A stretch of DNA of 64,000 bases from Arion vulgaris (GCA_020796225.1 CM036771.1:29246176-29310175); one strand, 5' to 3'. Positions 32,401 through 44,738 are shown, numbered from the stretch's first letter. A program made the numbers and translations. The notes: a model not told the origin generated them from the sequence alone.

Positions 32401-35400
32401 AGTGCGGATGAAAACATCAGATCTAGTGCGGATGAAAACATCAGATCTAGTGCGGATGAAAACATCAGATCTAGTGCGGATGAAAACATCAGATCTAGTG
32501 CGGATGAAAACATCAGATCTAGTGCGGATGAAAACATCAGATCTAGTGCGGATGAAAACATCAGATCTATTGCGGATGAAAACATCAGATCTAGTGCGGA
32601 TGAAAACATCAGATCTAGTGCGGATGAAAACATCAGATCTAGTGCGGATGAAAACATCAGATCTAGTGCGGATGAAAACATCAGTAACGGTAAATCAGAT
32701 CTAGTGCGGATGAAAACATCAGATCTAGTGCGGATGAAATCAGATCTGTGCAGACATCAGATCTAGTGCGGATGAAAACATCAGATCTAGTGCGGATGAA
32801 ACATCAGATCTAGTGCGGATGAAATCAGATCTAGTGGATGAAAACATCAGATCTAGTGCGGATGAAAACATCAGATCTAGTGCGGATGAAAACATCAGAT
32901 CTAGTGCGGATGAAAACATCAGATCTAGTGCGGATGAAAACATCAGATCTAGTGCGGATGAAAACATCAGATCTAGTGCGGATGAAAACATCAGATCTAG
33001 TGCGATGAAAACATCAGATCTAGTGCGGATGAAAACATCAGATCTAGTGCGATGAAAACATCAGATCTAGTGCGGATGAAAACATCAGATCTAGTGCGGA
33101 TGAAAACATCAGATCTAGTTCGGATGAAAACATCAGATCTAGTGCGGATGAAAACATCAGATCTAGTGCGGATGAAAACATCAGATCTAGTGCGGATGAA
33201 AACACTCGAGATCTAGATGCGAGATGAAAACATCAGATCTAGTGCGGATGAAAACATCAGATCTAGTGCGGATGAAAACATCAGATCTAGTGCGGATGAA
33301 AACATCAGATCTAGATGCGATGAAAACATCAGATCTAGTGCGGATGAAAACATCAGATCTAGTGCGGATGAAAACATCAGATCTAGTGCGGATGAAAACA
33401 TCAGATCTAGTGCGGATGAAAACTATCAGATCTAGTGCGGATGAAAACATCAGATCTAGTGCGGATGAAAACATCAGATCTAGTGCGGATGAAAACATCA
33501 GATCTAGTGCGGATGAAAACATCAGATCTAGTGCGATGAAAACATCAGATCTAGTGCGGATGAAAACATCAGATCTAGTGCGGATGAAAACATCAGATCT
33601 AGTGCGGATGAAAACATCAGATCTAGTGCGGATGAAAACATCAGATCTAGTGCGGATGAAAACATCAGATCTAGTGCGATGAAAACATCAGATCTAGTGC
33701 GGATGAAAACATCAGATCTAGTGCGGATGAAAACATCAGATCTAGTGCGGATGAAAACATCAGATCTAGTGCGGATGAAAACATCAGATCTAGTGCGGAT
33801 GAAAACATCAGATCTAGTGCGGATGAAAACATCAGATCTAGTGCGGATGAAAACATCAGATCTAGTGCGGATGAAAACATCAGATCTAGTGCGGATGAAA
33901 ACATCAGATCTAGTGCGGATGAAAACATCAGATCTAGTGCGGATGAAAACATCAGATCTAGTGCGGATGAAAACATCAGATCTAGTGCGGATGAAAACAT
34001 CAGATCTAGTGCGGATGAAAACATCAGATCTAGTGCGGATGAAAACATCAGATCTAGTGCGGATGAAAACATCAGATCTAGTGCGGATGAAAACATCAGA
34101 TCTAGTGCGGATGAAAACATCAGATCTAGTGCGGATGAAAACATCAGATCTAGTGCGGATGAAAACATCAGATCTAGTGCGATGAAAACATCAGATCTAG
34201 TGCGGATGAAAACATCAGATCTAGTGCGGATGAAAACATCAGATCTAGTGCGGATGAAAACATCAGATCTAGTGTGGATGAAAACATCAGATCTAGTGCG
34301 GATGAAAACATCAGATCTAGTGCGGATGAAAACATCAGATCTAGTGCAGATGAAAACATCAGATCTAGTGCGGATGAAAACATCAGATCTAGTGCGATGA
34401 AAACATCAGATCTAGTGCGGATGAAAACATCAGATCTAGTGCGGATGAAAACATCAGATCTAGTGCGGATGAAAACATCAGATCGAGTGCGGATGAAAAC
34501 ATCAGATCTAGTGCGGATGAAAACATCAGATCTAGTGCGGATGAAAACATCAGATCTAGTGCGGATGAAAACATCAGATCTAGTGCGGATGAAACATCAG
34601 ATCTAGTGCGGATGAAAACATAAGATCTAGTGCGGATGAAAACATCAGATCTAGTGCGGATGAAAACATCAGATCTAAGTGGATGAAAACATCAGATCTA
34701 GTGCGGATGAAAACATCAGATCTAGTGCGGATGAAAACATCAGATCTAGTGCGGATGAAAACATCAGATCTAGTGCGGATGAAAACATCAGATCTAGTGC
34801 GGATGAAAACATCAGATCTAGTGCGGATGAAAACATCAGATCTAGTGCGGATGAAAACATCAGATCAGTGCGGATGAAAACATCAGATCTAGTGCGGATG
34901 AAAACATCAGATCTAGTGCGGATGAAAACATCAGATCTAGATGGATGAAAACATCAGATCTAGTGCGATGAAAACATCAGATCTAGTGCGGATGAAAACA
35001 TCAGATCTAGTGTGGATGAAAACATCAGATCTAGTGCGGATGAAAACATCAGATCTAGTGCGGATGAAAACATCAGATCTAGTGTGGATGAAAACATCAG
35101 ATCTAGTGCGGATGAAAACATCAGATCTAGTGCGGATGAAAACATCAGATCTAGTGCGGATGAAAACATCAGATCTAGTTCGGATGAAAACATCAGATCT
35201 AGTGCGGATGAAAACATCAGATCTAGTGCGGATGAAAACATCAGATCTAGTGTGGATGAAAACATCAGATCTAGTGCGGATGAAAACATCAGATCTAGTG
35301 CGGATGAAAAATCAGATCTAGGATGAAAACATCAGATCTAGTGCGGATGAAAACATCAGATCTAGTGCGGATGAAAACATCAGATCTAGAATGGGATGAA

Positions 35401-38400
35401 AACATCAGATCTAGTGCGGATGAAAACATCAGATCTAGTGCGGATGAAAACATCAGATCTAGTGCGGATGAAAACATCAGATCTAGTGCGGATGAAAACA
35501 TCAGATCTAGTGCGGATGAAAACATCAGATCGAGTGCGGATGAAAACATCAGATCTAGTGCGGATGAAAACATCAGATCTAGTGCGGATGAAAACATCAG
35601 ATCTAGTGCGGATGAAAACATCAGATCTAGTGCGGATGAAAACATCAGATCTAGTGCGGATGAAAACATCAGATCTAGTCGGATGAAAACATCAGATCTA
35701 GTAGCGGATGAAAATCATCTATGCGGATGAAAACATCAGATCTAGTGCGGATGAAAACATCAGATCTAGTGCGGATGAAAACATCAGATCTAGTGCGGAT
35801 GAAACATCAGATCTAGTGCGGATGAAAACATCAGATCTAGTGCGGATGAAAACATCAGATCTAGTGCGGATGAAAACATCAGATCTAGTGCGGATGAAAA
35901 CATCAGATCGAGTGCGGATGAAAACATCAGATCTAGTGCGGATGAAAACATCAGATCTAGTGCGGATGAAAACATCAGATCTAGTTCGGATGAAAACATC
36001 AGATCTAGTGCGGATGAAAACATCAGATCTAGTGCGGATGAAAACATCAGATCTAGTTCGGATGAAAACATCAGATCTAGTGCGGATGAAAACATCAGAT
36101 CTAGGCGGATGAAAACATCAGATCTAGTGCGGATGAAAACATCAGATCTAGTGCGGATGAAAACATCAGATCTAGTGCGGATGAAAACATCAGATCTAGT
36201 GCGGATGAAAACATCAGATCTGAGTGGGATGAAAACATCAGATCTAGTGCGGATGAAACATCAGATCTAGCGGATGAAAAATCGATCTAGTGCGATGAAA
36301 ACATCAGATCTGTGCGGATGAAAACATCAGATCTAGTGCGGATGAAAACATCAGATCTAGTGCGGATGAAAACATCAGATCTAGTGCGGATGAAAACATC
36401 AGATCTAGTGCGGATGAAACATCAGATCTAGTGCGGATGAAAACATCAGATCTAGTGCGGATGAAAACATCAGATCTAGTGTGGATGAAAACATCAGATC
36501 TAGTGCGGATGAAAACATCAGATCTAGTGCGGATGAAAACATCAGATCTAGTGCGGATGAAAACATCAGATCTAGTGCGGATGAAAACATCAGATCTAGT
36601 GCGGATGAAAACATCAGATCTAGTGCGGATGAAAACATCAGATCTAGTGCGGATGAAAACATCAGATCTAGTGCGGATGAAAACATCAGATCTAGTGCGG
36701 ATGAAAACATCAGATCGAGTGCGGATGAAAACATCAGATCTAGTGCGGATGAAAACATCAGATCTAGTGCGGATGAAAACATCAGATCTAGTGCGGATGA
36801 AAACATCAGATCTAGTGCGGATGAAAACATCAGATCTAGTGCGGATGAAAACATCAGATCTAGTGCGGATGAAAACATCAGATCTAGTGCGGATGAAAAC
36901 ATCAGATCTAGTGCGGATGAAAACATCAGATCTAGTGCGATGAAACATTGGGATAGAAAACATCAGATCTAGTGCGGATGAAAACATCAGATCTAGTGCG
37001 GATGAAAACATCAGATCTAGTGCGGATGAAAACATCAGATCTAGTGCGGATCAGACTATGGAAAACATCAGATCTAGTGCGATGAAAACATCAGATCTAG
37101 TGCGGATGAAAACATCAGATCTAGTGCGGATGAAAACATCAGATCTAGTGCGGATGAAAACATCAGATCTAAGTGCGGATGAAAACATCAGATCTAGTGC
37201 GGATGAAAACATCAGATCTAGTGCGGATGAAAACATCAGATCTAGTGTGGATGAAAACATCAGATCTAGTGCGGATGAAAACATCAGATCTAGTGTGGAT
37301 GAAAACATCAGATCTAGTGCGGATGAAAACATCAGATCTAGTGCGGATGAAAACATCAGATCTAGTGTGGATGAAAACATCAGATCTAGTGCGGATGAAA
37401 ACATCAGATCTAGTGTGGATGAAAACATCAGATCTAGTGCGGATGAAAACATCAGATCTAGTGTGGATGAAAACATCAGATCTAGTGCGGATGAAAACAT
37501 CAGATCTAGTGTGGATGAAAACATCAGATCTAGTGCGGATGAAAACATCAGATCTAGTGCGGATGAAAACATCAGATCTAGTGCGGATGAAAACATCAGA
37601 TCTAGTGCGGATGAAAACATCAGATCTAGTGCGGATGAAAACATCAGATCTAGTGCGGATGAAAACATCAGATCTAGTGCGGATGAAAACATCAGATCTA
37701 GTGCGGATGAAAACATCAGATCTAGTGCGGATGAAAACATCAGATCTAGTGTGGATGAAAACATCAGATCTAGTGGATGAAAACATCAGATCTAAAGTCG
37801 GATGAAAACATCAGATCTAGTGCGGATGAAAACATCAGATCTAGTGCGGATGAAAACATCAGATCTAGTGCGGATGAAAACATCAGATCTAGTGCGGATG
37901 ATAACATCAGATCTAGTAGGATGAAAACATCAGATCTAGTGTGGATGAAAACATCAGATCTAGTGCGGATGAAAACATCAGATCTAGTGCGGATGAAAAC
38001 ATCAGATCTAGTGCGGATGAAAACATCAGATCTAGTGCGGATGAAAACATCAGATCTAGTGTGGATGAAAACATCAGATCTAGTGCGGATGAAAACATCA
38101 GATCTAGTGCGGATGAAAACATCAGATCTAGTGTGGATGAAAACATCAGATCTAGTGCGGATGAAAACATCAGATCTAGTGCGGATGAAAACATCAGATC
38201 TAGTGTGGATGAAAACATCAGATCTAGTGCGGATGAAAACATCAGATCTAGTGCGGATGAAAACATCAGATCTAGTGCGATGAAAACATCAGATCTAAGC
38301 GGATGAAAACATCAGATCTAGAGCGGATGAAAACATCAGATCTAGTGCGGATGAAAACATCAGATCTAGTGCGGATGAAAACATCAGATCTAGTGCGATG

Positions 38401-38905
38401 AAAACATCAGATCTAGTGCGGATGAAAACATCAGATCTAGTGCGGATGAAAACATCAGATCTAGTGCGGATGAAAACATCAGATCTAGTGCGGATGAAAA
38501 CATCAGATCTAGTGCGGATGAAAACATCAGATCTAGTGCGGATGAAAACATCAGATCTAGTGCGGATGAAAACATCAGATCTAGTGCGGATGAAAACATC
38601 AGATCTAGTGCGGATGAAAACATCAGATCTAGTGTGGATGAAAACATCAGATCTAGTGCGGATGAAAACATCAGATCTAGTGCGGATGAAAACATCAGAT
38701 CTAGTGCGGATGAAAACATCAGATCTAGTGCGGATGAAAACATCAGATCTAGTGCGGGTGAAAACATCAGATCTAGTGCAGATGAAAACATCAGATCTAG
38801 TGCGGATGAAAACATCAGATCTAGTGCGGATGAAAACATCAGATCTAGTGCGGATGAAAACATCAGATCTAGTGCGGATGAAAACATCAGATCTAGTGTG
38901 ATGAA
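29473..38905. repeat. Giant 24-bp minisatellite, about 390 copies, derived from RT codons
   Basis: Nearly uniform 24-base units carrying AGATCTAGTGCGG and GATGAAAACATC run for 9.43 kb, giving about 390 copies. Every unit has a BglII site. On the minus strand one frame is DVFIRTRS repeated, the RT sequence found single-copy at 9667-9717 as DDVFICTRFDGS and continued at the left edge as RTRSDGSLFNL. Because 24 is divisible by three and the unit lacks stops in four of six frames, long ORFs (up to 435 codons) appear on both strands; none should be read as a gene. Single-base deletions (23-base units) shift the frame in many places. Messy indels near 32.7-33.2, 35.3-35.7 and 36.2-37.1 kb may be consensus errors. 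Confidence 0.97.
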
Positions 38906-39410
38906 AATATCACCATCAGCGTCCCCTTAGGTGTGGTTCAAAGGGACTGCGAAGAAGATGTCGAAGAGAGTGGGGGCAAGAGTGGGGGCAAGAGTGGGGG
39001 CCCTGTTTGACTCCACTCTTAACCTCGAAACTATCAGATGTGCTGCCATTGAACTGTATTCTGGCTTTCATGCCCTCATGGAGACAATCAATTGGAGCAA
39101 CTTTGGGGGACAGCCAATATGCTTCAATATTTTATAAAGACTTGGCCTGCTGACTGTCAAATGCCTTAGTCAGATCCACGAAAGCAATACATAAAGGCTT
39201 ACTCTGCCCTCTGCACTTCTCTTGTAGCTGTCGAAGGGTAAATATCATGTCAGTTGTTGACCGTCCAGCTCTGAATCCACATTGTGACTCTGGGAGAATA
39301 CGCTCCGCCAGTTTATGTAGTCGTTTTGAAAGGACTAGTGCAAAAGCCTTGCCTGAAAGGGAGATACCTCTGTAGTTGCTACAATCCCCTTATCCCCTTT
39401 GTTTTTATAG
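38906..39410 (-). pseudogene. Array-split LINE: RT N-terminal half
   Basis: Directly right of the array the minus strand reads DADGDIFI, then upstream APTLAPTLAPTLFDIFF (about 39005-38955), SDSFEVKSGVKQG (about 39045-39005), EGMKARIQFNGST, KPLCIAFVDLTKAFD (about 39205-39160, catalytic Asp), RSTTDMIFTLRQLQEKC (about 39265-39215) and NYRGISLSGKAFA (about 39385-39345). This is the ordered N-terminal RT of the family seen at 3.7-4.7 kb. A one-base deletion in the first repeat unit shifts the frame at the array edge. Frameshifts elsewhere make the copy inactive. Confidence 0.85.
38962..39000 (-). repeat. 12-bp in-frame triplication (APTL) in the RT
   Basis: On the plus strand AGTGGGGGCAAG is repeated nearly three times. 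In the RT frame this makes APTL three times before FDIFF, where relatives have a single LAPTLF. Confidence 0.85.
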
Positions 39411-40800
39411 AGTGTCACTATCTTTCATCCCTCGTGTCCTGAGGAATTCTCCCTCTCTCCACCACTGAATAAGGAGAGTGTAGAGGTGGGGCAGGAGGGT
39501 ATCCCTACTATATTTGAGGATTTCTACAGGAATGTTGGTTAGTTCATGATGTATCGGTATGATCTGATCGAGGACTGGGTGTGCTGGTTTCTCCACAGAG
39601 TAAAGATTTGAATAATGTTCCACCCATCTTTCGAGCTGTTCGGTCATATCTGTTATTGGCTGACCTGCTTCCGATCTTAGGCAATTTTTGTTATGTTTGG
39701 TCCCAGAGCTACTCTGATATTTTCGTACATTTCCTTGGTGTTGCCCATATCTGCAGCATTTTGTATCGCAGAACATAGATTTGACCAGTATTCATTTGCA
39801 CACCTCCTTGACTCTCCTGCAATACTGATTTTGTGTGCTGAAGATGGTCCTTTGAACTTTGCAGAGTTTCTTTTGAATTTATTAGGTTCTTTTCTTTTCC
39901 TCAAGTAGGGGCTGAGTGTCTGACCCAGTCTTTGTTGGAGAATTTTTTGGTGCCAAAGGAATCAATGGCACAGTCATATATGTTAGGTTTTAGAATGTTC
40001 TACTTTTCGTCTACGCTACATTCTCTCATTTCATTCTCACACAGAGCAGTAAACGCCTTTCTGAAAGTCTCCCTATTCTTTGTCATACCCATTTTAGTTA
40101 CGCTGACTTTGGGTTTGGGTGGTCTTCTTGTTGAATAGGTTTTCCTTAGAAGTGTTTTGACTTTGCTGATAACTAGTGCATGATCTGTATCACAGTCCGA
40201 GCTGTGGAAAGTACGTGTAATTTCTACTGTGTTGAGGTGTTGTCTGCGTGTGAGTACAAAATCAAGCTGATGCCAGTGACCTGATCTTGGGTGGCACCAC
40301 GACACTCTGTGCCTGTGTTTGACACCAAAAAAAAAACGAATTGGTCACACACATGTTGTTTTGGGAGCAGAATTCAAGCACTCTTTGACCATGATCGTTG
40401 ATATTTCCAATGCCATGATGACATAGGCATACTGGCCATGACTGGTGATCAGATCCTATGCGTGCATTTAAGTCATCCAAGATATACAGTTGCTCATCCA
40501 CTAGAAATGAGTTAACGACATTCTGTAATGAGTCATAAAACTTGTCTTTATCTTCTGCAGACGCTGTTAGGGCTGGTGCGTAGACACATATGATGTTTAG
40601 AGTCTACCTTTACATTGAAACGTAGGACATTACTCGTTCTGATGCAGCTACTGGTGTGAATAGTTTCACAAGTCTATTGTGCATGCAAAGCTGACTCCAT
40701 ACAGTCTAGGTTGATTTATGCTAGGCCTGCCAGAAGAATGTGTAATTTTTTCTTGCCACAATCTGGGAGCCTGGTTTCGTAGGCAGCTATGTCTATAGTC
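39411..40800 (-). pseudogene. Array-split LINE: endonuclease and linker
   Basis: The minus strand carries YETRLPD near 40780, NIICVYAPALTASAEDKDKF near 40590-40545, then DDLNARIGSDHQSWPVC (about 40480-40420, the GDFNARIG motif with two changes). VLEFCSQNNMCVTNSFF, then HQLDFVLTRRQHLNTV and DCDTDHALVISKVK complete the endonuclease with its S/D-H active-site end (40305-40160). A connector with KWNILKP and RYKMLQIWATPRK-like parts runs to the RT. The 5' end coincides with the Sailor-like element at 40794, so the copy is either 5'-truncated there or interrupted. Confidence 0.8.
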
Positions 40801-42962
40801 TGTCCATTAATTCGTGAGCACGTTTGAAATTGATTTTCTGAAAACTACCTGTTGGATCTCAGTGATTTTATGCAAGCAGCCTTAGAATATCCATGACGCT
40901 AGAGAAATATTTTTTTCCAAGAAAATTTGATGTAGTTTGAAATATTTCTTCTCAGGTTATATTAAAATCAACCTCACCGGATTGGACACAATAGTAACAG
41001 ATCTACGGTACACAGACGGGTTGTTCTAAAAATACATTATGGTAACATTGAAATATCGTGAGTAAACAACAATTTCACGAATTCCGTGCACCTAACCCAG
41101 TCGACTTTGAAAGCGGAAAGCATATGACGTTATAATTGGGATACCGTTGTATAGGTGTATCTCGCTATTTGTATGAAGCTATTGTATCATATTTGTTGGC
41201 TTATCAAAACTGACATTGATATCACATTCATAATGAGTCTGAAGTGCACATTTTTTAACAATGCAGAAGGTTACAGTTTTACTATACCAACACTTCCGTA
41301 GGGAATCTAAGAGAGGTCATCTATATTGCGATATTCATAACCCTGAGAAACGAGTGCAACTGGCGCTTGGTCTGAATAGAGAATCCTTTTCCCGATGGAT
41401 TAAACAGGACACAAAGTGCACTAATGTCAAGCAAGGAAGGAAAAGAACAATTGACGACTTTGACATAGATGTCATAAGACGGGAGCTCTTGAAAATATTT
41501 GCGACAAATCAACTTGTTACTCTCAAGAAACTGAAATTAAAACTACAATCAGATTGCAGCATAGACATTTCTAAAAGTACTCTATGGAAAATTGTAAGAG
41601 CCGCCGCTTCACCTTCAGAAAAACTATAGGCGGCAGGAATATTATTTGTGAAAAGCCACATTTAATTGCTGCCCGAAGTAAATACCTGAGGCAGATCCGT
41701 GAGCGGCGGATGCAAGGCTATGATATTGTATATTTGGACGAATCCTGGGTCAATGCTCACCACACCAATGCTAAAGAATGGCAATCAGTAGACGTGAACA
41801 GAAAAGAAAAATACCAAACAGCAAAGGCCAGCGTATTATACTAACACATGCAGGAAGCAGTGAAGAAGGTCTTGTCCATGACGCTGGACTTATTTTCCAA
41901 TAAAAAAGTACCGACGGTAAGGACTACCACACAGAAATGAATGGACATATTTTCAGGCACTGGATGGAGAAAGATCTACTTCCAATTCTAAACAGACCAT
42001 CATGCTTTGTAATGGATAATGCATCCTATCACAACGCAGTATCAGCGGAAGACAAAGTACCAACTGCATCAAATACAAAAGATCAAATTAGGACTTGGCT
42101 TGCTAAGGAAAATGTCAGCTTCGATGATATATATTTGAAACCCGAGTTGTTGAACCTGGTGAGGATGACAAATAAGACAAAGGTGTTTCATATTGACAAA
42201 ATCATTGCGGAATACGGTCACACGTCTTTGCGACTACCTCCATATCATGCTCAATCCGATAGAGCTTGTCTGGGCTAAAGTAAAGGGCAAGTTGCCGAAC
42301 AGAACAGGACGTTTAAAATGTGTGATGTTGAAGTTCTGACACGTGAGTCCTCTCAATGATAGACATGCAGTTCTGGAAGAAGTGTGTTGAACATGTGCTC
42401 GAGAGGAAGACGAGTACTGGCACCGAGATGGATTACAATTTGTCCAGCCAGTAACAATTATCAACCTCATGGAATCGTCAGATTCGGGATGATACAAATC
42501 ATATTTTGATTACAGACTGAGAAATAGCAACGTATACATTTCCATATCCAAATGCGTCTACCATCATACAATTTGTGTGAAGTTAAGACACCCTGGGTCT
42601 AATGGTGACCGAAGGGGAGGACTAACTGTTGCATATTGTATCCAGTTCACGATTGCACATAAAGGGCAACACACTTAATTACTTGACCTATCAAGTTAAT
42701 ATGGAGATACAACTATGAATAGAATTGACATGGACAAATTCTAGGGATTACTGTAAAATCTAAAATTTGAGCTCCCGTATTTGCAATTGTCATAAAAGAT
42801 CAAGGAATTCGCCGATGTGCAAAATCGAGCATCTATGAACTACTGGTTAGCTTTATTTTAGCGTCATGGATATTCTAAGGCTGCATGCAAAAATCACTGA
42901 GATCCAACAGGTAGTTTTCGAGAAAATCAATTTCAAACGTGCTCACGAATTAATGGACAGAC
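40798..42962 (+). mobile_element. Sailor-like Tc1/mariner transposon with TIRs of about 108 bp
   Basis: The left end starts GTCTGTCCATTAATTCGTGA (40798) and the right end is its reverse complement finishing at 42962, each flanked by TATA. The two ends stay inverted copies for about 108 bases with only a few indels. A transposase related to that at 23600-24944 lies between. The near-identical TIRs suggest a fairly recent insertion, but the transposase is frameshifted. Confidence 0.9.
41261..42492 (+). pseudogene. Sailor-like transposase, frameshifted
   Basis: It begins MQKVTVLLYQHFRRESKRG and carries the DNA-binding part with GRKRTIDDFDIDVIRREL, then SDCSIDISKSTLWKIV (to 41629). After a frameshift it reads YDIVYLDESWVNAHH near 41720-41764 (first Asp), then in a third frame GHIFRHWMEKDLLPIL and CFVMDNASYHN near 42004-42036 (second Asp). 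The Glu lies in LNPIELVWAKVKGKL near 42250-42295, after another shift. The end near 42490 reads MESSDSG. The spacing of the second Asp to the Glu is about 83 residues, as in the other copy. At least four frameshifts and a stop near 41843 inactivate it. Confidence 0.85.
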
Positions 42963-42966
42963 TATA

Positions 42967-43355
42967 GTATAAACGCAAACATTTTATACTGATACAGATA
43001 TATTATATATCTGATTTTCTGATTTAAACACAGGAACAGCCAAGACAAACCAACATTAAAATGAAATATTGTCAACCAATGAAAGCTCAAGGCAGAACAA
43101 TCAACACGTAACACATGTAATTTTTATTTTTTTTTTGTGGCTGGTTTGTTTTATAATTGCCTCACTTTAGCTTTATGAGTGACCGCGGGAAATTACAAAA
43201 CCAAATAACATAAAAAGAAAAAATATAGCTTCGCGCTGTCAGATCACAAGTTCCAAGACGATCCCGGGCCTTAGCCAACTGTAAACTCAAACATATACCG
43301 GCACCCGATAAGAACCTGCCGTGAGACCACGATGTCTGAGTTAAGAGGTCGGCAA
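42967..43355. other. No gene; includes a dispersed repeat shared with 22.7 kb
   Basis: AT-rich, with a T-run near 43125. About 43225-43330 resembles 22725-22860 (see that entry). Confidence 0.4.
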
Positions 43356-43359
43356 AGAA

Positions 43360-44110
43360 CACGATTAGCGATAGAGAAGGAGGAATAGTACTTAAACTCC
43401 CACATAAAGTGAAGGTCACGAAGTCGATTGCTACAGGGCATTCAAACAACTACCGGGCAGATAAAGAGGCACTAAGAATAGCCGCCAAAATGATCCTAGA
43501 GAGAAGCAGCGCCTCACGCAAGAAAGTAGTGATTTTCACCGACGCTCTATTGGCCATCACGGCACTAAAAAGGTCAGCCAGCACTGAACTGAGCGAACTA
43601 AAATCGATCCTCAGAATATTAACAAACTCAGGACACAGTACAAAACACAGAACACAATACAAAACACAGTATACAATACAAAACACAGTACACAATACAA
43701 AACACAGTACACAATACAAAACGCTGTACAAGACGTAGTAGAGATATGGAAAGCGACAACCGTATAGCGGACCGTGGTGAAAAAGTACCCAGCGGCACGA
43801 ACTGTATTAGGAAACCTTGTTCACACTCAGAGTACAAACACACCTAAGGCCATCTATAGCTGAGGGCACCAGATAGAAGTATACTAGCAGAACAAGACGT
43901 CACTCAGCCCAATGAACAGACAAAAGTGGATATCCCGATGGATAGCCCGAGTATGGACATATTACCACCAAGCGCGAAGAAGAACACGCACTGAAGCCAA
44001 CTGGCGCCACGATGAGGTTAGAAAGTGCGATAGAATTATCGCGACAGTTGGGAAATACCGAGCACATCGTGATGTTGGTGCGGACAATGGATACAACAGC
44101 CGATGATGTA
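43360..44110 (+). pseudogene. I-like LINE RNase H fragment
   Basis: The translation holds GGIVLKLPHKVKVTKSIATG near 43377-43440, SNNYRADKEALRIAAKMILE near 43444-43503 (the conserved Glu of RNase H lies in KEAL), VVIFTDALLAITALK near 43528-43570 (conserved Asp) and LKSILRILTNSGH. The expected next motif (QWVPSHC) is missing; a 19-bp tandem repeat begins exactly there. After it, degraded coding continues to about 44105 with RQKWISRWIARVWTYY. RNase H residues up to the second Asp are in place but the domain is cut. Confidence 0.72.
43632..43735. repeat. 19-bp minisatellite in the RNase H region
   Basis: Unit AAAACACAGTACACAATAC, about 4.5 copies with single-base changes. Here the unit length is not a multiple of three. 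Confidence 0.9.
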
Positions 44111-44357
44111 TATTAGTATTTTCGGGATGTGTTGTTTATAAGTATGAGATTTTCGAGCATATTTTGTTCCCCTCCTCGCATGCAAACAAAAGAATTCAAC
44201 AAACATATTCAACTCCAACTCTGTAATAGAGGTTTCTGTAATGTCGTTGTTGACATAATCCATTTACGAACAGTGAAAAACAGAACTAACTCTTTCTCTT
44301 CTCCTTTGCGATCGCTTTTTTGATGATTATACCGTTAGACACAAAAAATAACTACAT

Positions 44358-44738
44358 GTGAAATGCGTTGCCTGCGAAAAAGTTACCAACAACACAAGAA
44401 AAGACAGAATCACCAACATCAGCATAAGAAAGAAAGTTGGCACAAAACCGTGCTTGAATTATATAGATAAACAAAGAATGAAGTGGTTTGGCCACTTAAT
44501 AAGAATGCATCCAAACTCCACAGTATACAGAGTTTTCTACAACAGAACATCGGGAAAGAAGGCAAGAGGAAGACCACGGAAAAGATGGTTAGATGGCGTG
44601 GCAGCATCCTGTGAAAGAGCAAAGATAACAATCACACAAGCCACCAGAACAGCGCAAGACAAAAACAGAAAACCACGACACTGGGCAACAACCCGGCAGC
44701 AGTGTGACGACAAAAGAAGAAAGAAAGAATACCGTTAG
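44358..44738 (+). pseudogene. LINE C-terminal tail (RTE-like)
   Basis: An open frame of 126 codons reads NTRKDRITNISIRKKVGT, then RMKWFGHLIRMHPN and KARGRPRKRWLDGV, with a basic, Gln/Arg-rich end. The KW.GH..RM and GRPRKRW.D motifs are those closing RTE-like endonuclease/RT proteins. The frame is intact for this last portion, but endonuclease and RT are absent, so it is a 5'-truncated insertion without function. Confidence 0.75.

Noticed and set aside
29580..38930. Dozens of long ORFs (MKTSDLVR, DENIRSSA, MFSSALDL, DVFIRTRS repeats), up to 435 codons, on both strands
   Set aside because: All come from one 24-bp unit lacking stops in four frames. They start and end at indels in the array, overlap on both strands and have no promoter, splice or domain support.
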